Part shown: in pieces, positions 15,609 through 25,773 of the stretch
Numbering within the stretch: the stretch's first letter is position 1
Layout of the letters: each line of letters begins with the position of its first letter
DNA from: JBBDMX01 sp040878035
GTDB taxonomy: Bacteria > Planctomycetota > Phycisphaerae > Phycisphaerales > Phycisphaeraceae
Length of the DNA stretch: 64,000 nucleotides
NCBI GenBank assembly: GCA_040878035.1
Contig: JBBDMX010000088.1
Span: forward strand, 1-64,000
Direction: 5' to 3'
Translations under genes and position numbers: made by a program
Notes under the pieces: model-generated
Database searches by the model: none
What the model was told of the DNA's origin: nothing
What the model saw: the letters and a program-made list of their open reading frames with translations, nothing else

Positions 15609-18600
15609 ATGGCCAGCTCGTCCAATCAGTTCGTTCACCTGCACGTTCACAGTCAGTACAGCCTGCTCGACGGCGCCTGCCGCACCGCCGCGCTGGTCAG
15701 CCGCGCCAAAGCTCTGGGCCAGTCGGCGGTGGCGATCACGGACCATGGCTGCCTCTTTGGCGTCATCGACTTCTACCAGAAGGCCGTGGACCAGGGCATC
15801 AAGCCCATCATCGGCATCGAAGCCTACATGGCCGCCGGCTCACGACGCGACCGCACCTCCACCGGCGTCAAGGACGGCGGCTATCACCTGCTCCTGTTGG
15901 CGGAAAACCTCACCGGCTACCAGAACCTGCTCAAGCTCGGCTCCATCGCCTACACCGAGGGCTACTACTACAAGCCACGCATCGACAAGGAAGTGCTCCA
16001 GGCCCATCGCGAAGGGCTCATCGCCACCAGTGCTTGTCTCGGCGGCGAGATTCCCTCGGCCCTGCTGGCGGACAACCGCAAACGCGCCAAGGAAATCGCC
16101 CAGCAGTACCTGGAGGTCTTCGGCGCCAACCACTTCTTCATCGAGCTGCAAAAGCACATCCGCGAACAGGACCAGGTGAACCCCGAGCTGATGGACCTGG
16201 CGGATCGCCTGGGCATCGGCACGGTGGCGACCAACGACGTGCACTTCCTCATGGCTGACGATCACGCGCCGCACGACGCCCTCTGCTGCATCGCCACGGG
16301 CAAGTTGCTCTCCGATGAATCGCGGATGAAGTACCCGACGCAGTTGTACCTGCGCTCCGGCGAGGAAATGTACGCCGCGATGGATCACCCCAAATGGCAG
16401 GCGGCGTGTGAGAATACGCTGACCATCGCGGCGCGGTGCAACGTCGAGTTGAATTTCAAGGCGAATCACGCCCCGGTGGTGAAGATCCAACGCACGGACG
16501 ATGCCAGCCGCTTGCGGCTTCGCGCAGACACCGGTAAAGACCAGGACAGCGGAACACCGGACGCCGGCGCGAAGCCGCAAGCGGCTATGGGCTCCACCGA
16601 GTGGTTCACCGACTTCTGTTCGCAGTTTCAGCTCAAGCCCTTCGATGAACATCACGACCGCGACTTGACCAAGGGCCAGCTCAAGGCCGCCTGCGATAGC
16701 GCCCTACGCGAGCTGACCGAGGCCGGCGCCATCTGGCGCTACGGCAAGGACGGCATTACCGAGGTGTATCGCCAGCGCATCGAGCGCGAACTCAAAGTGC
16801 TGGCAGACAAGAGCATCTCGGCGTACTTCCTGATCGTGTGGGACTTCGTAAACGAGGCTCACCGCCGCGGCATTCCCGCCAACGCCAGAGGCTCCGGCGT
16901 CGCCACCATGGTGGGCTATTGCCTGGGCATGTCCAACGCCTGCCCGGTCAGATACGGCCTGCTGTTCGAGCGCTTCACCGACCCCGACCGCTCGGAATAC
17001 CCCGACATCGACATCGACATCTGCCAGGACGGCCGGCAGGAGATCATCGAGTACGTGCGGCAGAAATACGGCCACGTGGCCCAGATCATCACCTTCGGGT
17101 CGCTCAAGGCGCGGGCGGCGCTGCGCGACGTGGGCCGGGTGCTCAACGTGCCCTTGCCCGAAGTGGACAAAATCTGCAAGCTCGTGGGCGACGGCCTGGG
17201 CACCACCATCGGCCAGGCGCTCAAGCAGGAGCCCGACCTTCAGCAGCTTTACCGCGACAACCCGGTGCATCGCCAGATGATCGACACGGCCCAGCGCATC
17301 GAGGGCCTGTCGCGCCATGCGGGCGTGCATGCCGCCGGGGTCATCGTCGCCACCCAGCCGCTGGACAACATCGTGCCCCTGGCGATCAGCCGGCAGGGCG
17401 AGCGCGACCAGGTCATCACGCAATGGGACGGCCCGACGTGCGAAAAAGTCGGCCTGCTCAAGATGGACTTCCTGGGCCTGCGCACGCTGTCGATCATCGA
17501 ACGCGCCAAACAACTCATCCGCGCCACGCTGGCACCGGAAGCGATTGGCAGCACGGTCAGCGCAAATCCGAAATCCGAAATCCGAAATCCGAAATCTGAC
17601 TCTGATCCTCTCGACCTCGACCGCCTGACCTACGACGACCAGCAAGTCCTGGACCTCTTCCGCCGCGGGGAAACCGCCGGCGTGTTCCAGTTTGAATCCG
17701 GCGGCATGCGCAACCTGCTGGTGGCGATGAAGCCCGACCGCCTCGAGGACCTGATCGCCGCCAACGCCTTGTTCCGGCCTGGGCCGATGGACCTGATCCC
17801 CGACTACTGCGACCGCAAGCATGGCCGCAAGCAGGTGCCCGCGGCGCACCCGATCGTCGAGGAGTTCACCCGCGAAACGCATGGCATCATGGTCTACCAG
17901 GAACAGGTCATGCAGATCGTGCACGGCCTGGGCGGCATCCCGCTCCGCGCCGCCTACACCCTGATCAAGAACATCAGCAAGAAGAAGCAGAAAGACATCG
18001 ACGCGGTGCGCCCGACCTTCGTGCAGGGCGCCGAGGAGAAGGGCCTGACCCGCAAGGAGGCCGACGACCTCTTCGAGTTGATCCTCAAGTTCGCCGGCTA
18101 CGGCTTTAACAAGTCGCACTCCACCGGCTACGCGATCATCGCCTACCAGACCGCGTACCTCAAGACCTACTTCCCCGTGCAGTACATGGCGGCGGTGCTC
18201 ACCTACGAATCGGTCAGCACTGAAAAGGTCGTCGAATACTGCGACGAGTGCCGGCGTGTCTTACGTCCCAATGGTGTGCGCGGCGTTGAAGTCAAAGCGC
18301 CGGACATCAATCTCAGCGACGTGGCGTTCACCGTCGTCTTCGATAAGGGCGAGCCCCCGGAGCCGCATGACCCCAACCATGGGCACATCCGCTTCGGCCT
18401 GTCAGCGGTCAAAGGCGTGGGTGACAAGGCCATCGGCGCCATCATCGACGCCCGCAAGAAGGAAGGCCCCTTCAAGAGCCTCTACGACTTTGCCGAGCGC
18501 GTCCCGCTGGGCAGCGTGAACCGCGCCACCATCGACGCCCTGATCAAGTGCGGCGCCTTTGACTCCGTGCATGGCCAGGATCAGCGTGCGGCGATGATCG

Positions 18601-19640
18601 AGGCCCTGGACAGCGCCATCGCCGCCGGCCAACGCGCCGCCGCCGATCGAGATTCAGGCCAACTGAACATGTTCGGCCTCGCCGGCGCCTCCCCTTCCGA
18701 TAAATCCGAAATCCGAAGTCCGAAATCCGAAATCACCCTCTCCCGCACCGCACCATGGTCCGGCCACGACCAACTCGCCTTCGAGAAAGGCGTCTTGGGC
18801 TTCTACCTCTCCAGTCACCCCCTGGACCAGCATCGAGACACGATTCGCCGCTTCGCCAACGCCAACTGCGGCGATGTGGATCGCCTGGCGGCGGAGGTCG
18901 AAGTCGTGCTCGGCGGCATGCTCACCCGCGTGCGCAACACCGTGGTCAAGAACGGCAAGAGCGCGGGATCCAAAATGGCCATGATCACCATCGAGGACCA
19001 CACCGGCCCCATCGAGGGCGTGGTCTTCTCCGACGCCTACGCCACCTTCAAGGACCTGATCGTGCAGGATGCCATGGTCTTCCTGCGCGGCCGAATCGAC
19101 CGCAAACGCGAGCGACCCAGCGTGGTCGTCAACCAGGTCTACCGCATCGACGAAGCGGCGGCACAACTGACGCAAGCCGTGAAGATCGTGCTGCGTGATG
19201 ACTCCCCTCTCCCCCGGGGAGAGGGTGGCCAAGGCTTTGCGAGGCCGGGTGAGGGGAGCCACGGCGTAGCGCAACTCACGAATGAGCACAGCGTCACCCG
19301 CGACGACCTGATGCGCTTGAAAGAACTCCTCCGCGTCGCCGCCACCGGCAACGGCAATCGCCGCGCCACGGTCGTGCTGGAAGTGCATCAAGCCGAGCAG
19401 GTCATCCAGCTACGCCTCAACAACGCCCGCATCGCGGTGGAAAGTGACTTCCCGCAGCGTGTCGCCCGCGTACTGCATCACGAAAGCGACCAACCGTGCT
19501 GCGAACTCCAAGGCCCGCCGCGATTGCTCGGCCGCGCCACCGCCAATGTGCTGCACAATGACAGTGCTCCGCGGCAACGGCTGGAGCGCCAGAGCGCCTC
19601 TGCTCCTGAAGAATTCTGCGCGTCGATTGATCGGTACTGA
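15609..19640 (+). CDS. dnaE: DNA polymerase III alpha subunit
   Basis: A 1343-residue replicative polymerase. It opens with the PHP domain (FVHLHVHSQYSLLDGA, AITDHGCLFG). The palm acids are in PDIDIDICQDGR near residues 464-475. The finger and helix-hairpin-helix region follows (GVHAAGVIVA, FNKSHSTGYAIIAYQTAY), then an OB fold (LGGMLTRVRNTVVKNGKSAGSKMAM). It is about 180 residues longer than E. coli DnaE. At least four stretches of the extra sequence are repeats read in frame: residues 299-327 (R2-like foldback), 650-665 and 1031-1043 (AATCCG words) and 1198-1217 (R4). All lie between conserved blocks, so the enzyme is probably functional. ATG 15609 starts right before the PHP domain. Confidence 0.97.
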   Translation: MASSSNQFVHLHVHSQYSLLDGACRTAALVSRAKALGQSAVAITDHGCLFGVIDFYQKAVDQGIKPIIGIEAYMAAGSRRDRTSTGVKDGGYHLLLLAENLTGYQNLLKLGSIAYTEGYYYKPRIDKEVLQAHREGLIATSACLGGEIPSALLADNRKRAKEIAQQYLEVFGANHFFIELQKHIREQDQVNPELMDLADRLGIGTVATNDVHFLMADDHAPHDALCCIATGKLLSDESRMKYPTQLYLRSGEEMYAAMDHPKWQAACENTLTIAARCNVELNFKANHAPVVKIQRTDDASRLRLRADTGKDQDSGTPDAGAKPQAAMGSTEWFTDFCSQFQLKPFDEHHDRDLTKGQLKAACDSALRELTEAGAIWRYGKDGITEVYRQRIERELKVLADKSISAYFLIVWDFVNEAHRRGIPANARGSGVATMVGYCLGMSNACPVRYGLLFERFTDPDRSEYPDIDIDICQDGRQEIIEYVRQKYGHVAQIITFGSLKARAALRDVGRVLNVPLPEVDKICKLVGDGLGTTIGQALKQEPDLQQLYRDNPVHRQMIDTAQRIEGLSRHAGVHAAGVIVATQPLDNIVPLAISRQGERDQVITQWDGPTCEKVGLLKMDFLGLRTLSIIERAKQLIRATLAPEAIGSTVSANPKSEIRNPKSDSDPLDLDRLTYDDQQVLDLFRRGETAGVFQFESGGMRNLLVAMKPDRLEDLIAANALFRPGPMDLIPDYCDRKHGRKQVPAAHPIVEEFTRETHGIMVYQEQVMQIVHGLGGIPLRAAYTLIKNISKKKQKDIDAVRPTFVQGAEEKGLTRKEADDLFELILKFAGYGFNKSHSTGYAIIAYQTAYLKTYFPVQYMAAVLTYESVSTEKVVEYCDECRRVLRPNGVRGVEVKAPDINLSDVAFTVVFDKGEPPEPHDPNHGHIRFGLSAVKGVGDKAIGAIIDARKKEGPFKSLYDFAERVPLGSVNRATIDALIKCGAFDSVHGQDQRAAMIEALDSAIAAGQRAAADRDSGQLNMFGLAGASPSDKSEIRSPKSEITLSRTAPWSGHDQLAFEKGVLGFYLSSHPLDQHRDTIRRFANANCGDVDRLAAEVEVVLGGMLTRVRNTVVKNGKSAGSKMAMITIEDHTGPIEGVVFSDAYATFKDLIVQDAMVFLRGRIDRKRERPSVVVNQVYRIDEAAAQLTQAVKIVLRDDSPLPRGEGGQGFARPGEGSHGVAQLTNEHSVTRDDLMRLKELLRVAATGNGNRRATVVLEVHQAEQVIQLRLNNARIAVESDFPQRVARVLHHESDQPCCELQGPPRLLGRATANVLHNDSAPRQRLERQSASAPEEFCASIDRY
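16505..16587. repeat. R2-like foldback inside dnaE
   Basis: Perfect 19-bp inverted arms (16507-16525 and 16567-16585; core GCCGCTTGCGGCTTC) enclose about 41 nt. The stretch is read in frame by dnaE as a polar linker (ASRLRLRADTG ... GAKPQAAMG) between PHP-proximal and polymerase blocks. Confidence 0.85.
17560..17602. repeat. R7 AATCCG word run inside dnaE
   Basis: Four to five tandem 8-nt units AAATCCG(A), read in frame as NPKSEIRNPKSDS. The same words form intergenic runs near 37390 and 37765. Confidence 0.85.
18700..18738. repeat. R7 AATCCG word run inside dnaE, second copy
   Basis: Tandem AAATCCGAAGTCCGAAATCC-type units, read in frame as DKSEIRSPKSEI between the polymerase fingers region and the OB fold. 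Confidence 0.85.
19204..19256. repeat. R4 repeat inside dnaE (GGCCGGGTGAGGG subtype)
   Basis: CCCTCTCCCCCGGGGAGAGG hairpin followed by TGGCCAAGGCTTTGCGAGG and CCGGGTGAGGG. It is read in frame as SPLPRGEGGQGFARPGEGS near the C-terminus of DnaE. The mate subtype (CTGGGGTGAGGG) is absent here. Confidence 0.88.
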
Positions 19641-19644
19641 AACC

Positions 19645-19690
19645 AAGCCCCCCCATGCCACGTCTTGTGGGCTTGCCGGGGATAGCACGA
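19645..19690. repeat. R9 repeat between convergent dnaE and acnA
   Basis: AAGCCCCCCCATGCC, a short gap, then GGGCTTGCCGGGGAT. A sister copy is at 53952-53994 in the rfb operon (AAGCCCCGGCATGC ... GGGCTTGCCGGGGAT). AAGCCC and GGGCTT can pair as a stem. A second weak GC stem near 19700-19722 may end both transcripts. Confidence 0.65.
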
Positions 19691-19746
19691 CACCATACGC
19701 CGGGGCCGAGACGGCCCGGCTCGCTGGCGCTCACCCGCTTTTCAGG

Positions 19747-22632
<2,886 letters not shown>

Positions 22633-22703
22633 GATCGTGCTTCCTTGATGGCGTTGCGGCTATGACGACCGAGTTTCATATGGTAGCAGAGCGCCGCGCC
22701 AGG

Positions 22704-22898
22704 TCAGAGCCGCGCGGCGTAAGCCCACGGTTGGCGGTCCAAGTCAGAGCCGCGCGGCGTAAGTCCGCGGTTGGCGGTCCAGGTCAGAGCCGCGCGGCGT
22801 AAGCCCGCGGTTGGACGCCTGGGGAGGCCCGTCCGCGGGCTTACGCCGCGCGGCTCTGATTCGTTCAAAGTCCGCGGGCTTACGCCGCGCGGCTCTGA
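22704..22898. repeat. R1 array, 40-nt period, with two inverted copies
   Basis: Forward copies at 22704, 22744 and 22784 are exactly 40 nt apart (13-nt spacers such as TTGGCGGTCCAGG). Reverse copies occupy 22832-22859 and 22871-22898. The cluster fills the space between acnA and the TPR gene upstream of it on the minus strand, and may fold into a large stem. Confidence 0.9.
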
Positions 22899-22912
22899 AG
22901 ATCTGGCCACGT

Positions 22913-24790
22913 TCAGCGCCCGTTGCGGGCCGTGCCGTCCAGGCCTTGCATCAGGTCGCGGTATTCGCGCAGGCCCGGGACGTGGCGCGGCTGGAGGCGC
23001 AGGAGATGCTCGTAATGCGCCAGCGCCTGGTGCAGGTTGCCGCGGCGGATTTCCAGCCGCGCCAGGCTGTAGATCGTCTGCGGATCGTCCGGCGCCTGGC
23101 ACACGGCCTTCTTCAAATGCGCCTGGGCCGCGTCCAGTTCGCCGCGCTGCAGCGCCATGGTCGCCAACTGGTTCAAGGCATCGACATCGTCGGGCGCCAG
23201 GTTCAGGAGTTGACGATACTGGGCCTCGGCTCGGCCGGGCTGGCCCTCCAGCAACAGCGCCACCGCCAGTTGCCGCCGCGCTTGGCGCGACTGGGGCCGA
23301 TAGTCCGCCACGCGCTCCAGCCAGAACAGCGCCGAGCGGGTGTCCGAAGCGTCCATCAGCGCCGCGGCGTACTGGTACTGCGCCACGGGATTGCCCAGTT
23401 GCCGCTTCAAGTCCGCCAGGCGCAGGCTCGCCATGTCTTTGGCGGCCTGGTTGTGCACAAAGACCACCACGACCATGACCACCACGCCCAGGGCCACGGG
23501 GATGATCGCCAGGGCCCGGCGGCGCAGCGAGCCGGCCACCAGGTGATCCAGAAACGACGCCAGCACCATCACCGCCGCCAGCGTGAACGGCGGCATGAAT
23601 CGGTTGGCGCAGTAGATCGGCCCGGGCAGGATCAGGTTGCTCGCCAGCAGGTAGTAGCCCAGCCCCAGCGTCATCGGGATCGCCATCCACTGCCGCTGTC
23701 GCAGCCACACCACCAGGGCGATGACGCTGGCGACGATCACCATCAGGCCGACGAGCGTGGAGGCACTGGTCCACCCGGGCAGCGTGCCGGGGATGGTGCC
23801 AAAGGACAGGTCGGGCGCGAAGAGCTGCTTGGTGTAATAGCCGGCGCGGGAGATGGCCGGCGCCAGGCGCTCAAGAAAGCCCATGCTCAAGAGCGGATTG
23901 GTGGTCAGGTCGAGATTGGGATCGGTCAGGGGACGTTGCCAGCCGATGGCGGCGGTGCGGCCCAGGGCATAGAGCAGCAGAGGCGCACCCAGCAGCGTGG
24001 CCGTGGCCAGATGCACGCGGCGCGGCGTCTCTTCCGCCGGCGTGTGCGTGTGCACAAAATGCAGCCACCACGCCCGGCCCTGGCCGCAGTCGCGCGGCAG
24101 GTACGCCTGCACCAACGCCAAGGGCGCCAGCAGCAAACCCATCGTGTCCGACCCCACCGCCAGAAGCGCAAAGAGAAACGCCGCCAGCATTCGCCCCTGC
24201 GTCCATCGGCCGTGGTAGATCGCCCAACTCTGCTGCCAGGCGAAGCCCACGATGCCCAGCATGGCCAGCAGTTGCGCCCGGCCGACGATCAGGTTGATCG
24301 ACTCGTAGTTGGTGGGATGGGCGACTAAGAGGAAGGCCGCCAGCCAGGCGACGGCACTGTTGACGTAGCGGGAGAGCCACAGGGCGGTGATCCAGCCGAT
24401 GCAGGCCAGGATGAGCACATTGACGACGCGATAGGCGGGCGGGCCGACGGGACCGGCGACGGTGGCATTGAGCAGATACGACGCGGTGACGATGGGCCGG
24501 TATTGCTGCGCGCCCATGGATTCCCCGGCGCCCGCGTCGCTGCGCCAGAGCCAGGCCAACGGCTGGTCGATCGACATGCCGGGAACCAATTCGGGGGCAA
24601 CGCTGGGGGGCGCCCCGGGGGCGGGGGGCACACCGGGGGCGGGGGCCAATCCGGGGGCGCCCAGCAGCACGTGTTGGTCTTCGGTCAGGAACGGGTTCTG
24701 GAGCGCATTGGAGTACATCGCCGCGACCACGACCAGCATGGCCACGGGCAGGTAGATGCGCAGCGCCAGATTTGAACTGCTCCGTTTCAT
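22913..24790 (-). CDS. Polytopic membrane protein with C-terminal TPR repeats
   Basis: A 625-residue protein with a hydrophobic first helix (IYLPVAMLVVVAAMYSN). A Pro/Gly-rich luminal segment (residues 45-65) comes next, then a polytopic region (130-460) with around ten hydrophobic helices. It ends in a soluble tail of four or so TPRs (YRQLLNLAPDDVDALNQLA, HLKKAVCQAPDDPQTIYSLA, HYEHLLRLQP). This layout resembles TMTC/O-mannosyltransferase-like GT-C proteins with TPR tails, including an early loop with SMGAQQYRPIVTASYLLN. The substrate and catalytic acids cannot be fixed. The Pro/Gly segment is encoded by a G-run minisatellite (24592-24665). Confidence 0.78.
   Translation of the reverse strand: MKRSSSNLALRIYLPVAMLVVVAAMYSNALQNPFLTEDQHVLLGAPGLAPAPGVPPAPGAPPSVAPELVPGMSIDQPLAWLWRSDAGAGESMGAQQYRPIVTASYLLNATVAGPVGPPAYRVVNVLILACIGWITALWLSRYVNSAVAWLAAFLLVAHPTNYESINLIVGRAQLLAMLGIVGFAWQQSWAIYHGRWTQGRMLAAFLFALLAVGSDTMGLLLAPLALVQAYLPRDCGQGRAWWLHFVHTHTPAEETPRRVHLATATLLGAPLLLYALGRTAAIGWQRPLTDPNLDLTTNPLLSMGFLERLAPAISRAGYYTKQLFAPDLSFGTIPGTLPGWTSASTLVGLMVIVASVIALVVWLRQRQWMAIPMTLGLGYYLLASNLILPGPIYCANRFMPPFTLAAVMVLASFLDHLVAGSLRRRALAIIPVALGVVVMVVVVFVHNQAAKDMASLRLADLKRQLGNPVAQYQYAAALMDASDTRSALFWLERVADYRPQSRQARRQLAVALLLEGQPGRAEAQYRQLLNLAPDDVDALNQLATMALQRGELDAAQAHLKKAVCQAPDDPQTIYSLARLEIRRGNLHQALAHYEHLLRLQPRHVPGLREYRDLMQGLDGTARNGR
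24592..24665. repeat. G-run minisatellite
   Basis: Runs of five or six G separated by short C-rich spacers (for example CCGGGGGCGGGGGGCACACC) on the plus strand. It encodes PAPGVPPAPGAPP on the minus strand in the TPR protein. Similar arrays with a 12-nt period lie at 29820-29905 and 44508-44560. Confidence 0.7.
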
Positions 24791-24901
24791 AGGGGCAAAG
24801 CCGACGACGGCGATACCGTCGTGTAGGCCACGAACTCCCTGGTTATCGCCCCATTAAGCATCGGTCAAATGGACCGCATGGTCGAGTCTGCCTTCCTTCC
24901 A

Positions 24902-25045
24902 AAGAGGGAACAGGGATGGACATGATAAACATGATTAATGGATGCTAAGCCGCAAGCGGCTTGCTCCATCAAAAATCAATCATGTCCATCATGTCCATCC
25001 CTGTTCCCTCTTCTTTTCCTAATCCGTGTTCATCCGTGTTACCTC
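24902..25045. repeat. Nested foldback: R7 words enclosing an R2 copy
   Basis: The outer left arm, AAGAGGGAACAGGGATGGAC plus CATGATAAACATGATTAATG, runs 24902-24940 and pairs with 24975-25012 (ATGTCCATCCCTGTTCCCTC). Between them lies an intact R2 copy (GCTAAGCCGCAAGCGGCT). A further half-word run (CCGTGTTCATCCGTGTTACC) extends to 25045 and supplies the nth stop codon. It fills the whole gap between the TPR gene and nth. Confidence 0.88.
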
Positions 25046-25728
25046 TTCAACACCACGCCCACCTTCGGACAGCGCTCTACCAGCGGGCAGGTTTCGCACG
25101 CCGGCTTGCGCGCCGTGCAGATGCGCCGGCCATGGAAGATCAGCAGATGCGCCCACAGCGTCCAGCGCGAGCGCTCCAGCATCACCATCAATTCCTGCTC
25201 GATCTTCTTCGGATCCATCATTCTGGTCAGGCCCATGCGCCGCGACAGGCGCTGCACGTGCGTGTCCACCACCACGCCTTCGCTCTTGCCAAAGGCATTG
25301 CCCAGCACCACGTTGGCCGTCTTCCGCGCCACACCCGGAAGTTCGAGCAGCTCATCCATCGTGTCGGGCACGCGCCCGCCGTGCTTCTCCACGATCAGCC
25401 GGCTGGCGCCCTGGATCGCCTTGGCCTTGTTGCGAAAAAAGCCCGTGCTCTTGATCGCGTTCTCGATGTCCGTCAGCTTGGCGGCCACAAACGCCTTGGG
25501 CGAGGGGAACTGCGCAAACAGGCCGGGCGTGACCATATTCACGCGCACGTCCGTGCACTGGGCCGAGAGGATCGTCGCCACCAGCAGCTCGAACGGGTTG
25601 CCGTGCACCAGCGCGCAATGGGCATCCGGATACTGCTTCACCAGCCGGTCGTAATACCACGCGGCGAGCTCACGCCTGGCGGCGCGACTCCGCGGCACCG
25701 AAGGATGCACAAGCTTTGAGGCTACCAT
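25039..25728 (-). CDS. nth: Endonuclease III (DNA glycosylase/AP lyase)
   Basis: A 229-residue base-excision repair enzyme for oxidised pyrimidines. The helix-hairpin-helix LLELPGVARKTANVVLGNAF carries the catalytic Lys near residue 129, and VVVDTHVQRLSRRMG the catalytic Asp near 152. The C-terminal cluster CTARKPACETCPLVERC has the Cys-x6-Cys-x2-Cys-x5-Cys spacing of the 4Fe-4S loop. The last codons and TAA come from an R7 word (GAAGAGGTAACACGG), so the repeat supplies the stop. Confidence 0.97.
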   Translation of the reverse strand: MVASKLVHPSVPRSRAARRELAAWYYDRLVKQYPDAHCALVHGNPFELLVATILSAQCTDVRVNMVTPGLFAQFPSPKAFVAAKLTDIENAIKSTGFFRNKAKAIQGASRLIVEKHGGRVPDTMDELLELPGVARKTANVVLGNAFGKSEGVVVDTHVQRLSRRMGLTRMMDPKKIEQELMVMLERSRWTLWAHLLIFHGRRICTARKPACETCPLVERCPKVGVVLKR

Positions 25729-25773
25729 GCGCTAACCCCCAATCCTCAAGCCAGTCTACCGTAAAATGCCGCC

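Noticed and set aside
16704..18119. 471-codon open frame antisense to dnaE
   Set aside because: Antisense shadow with no recognisable motif.
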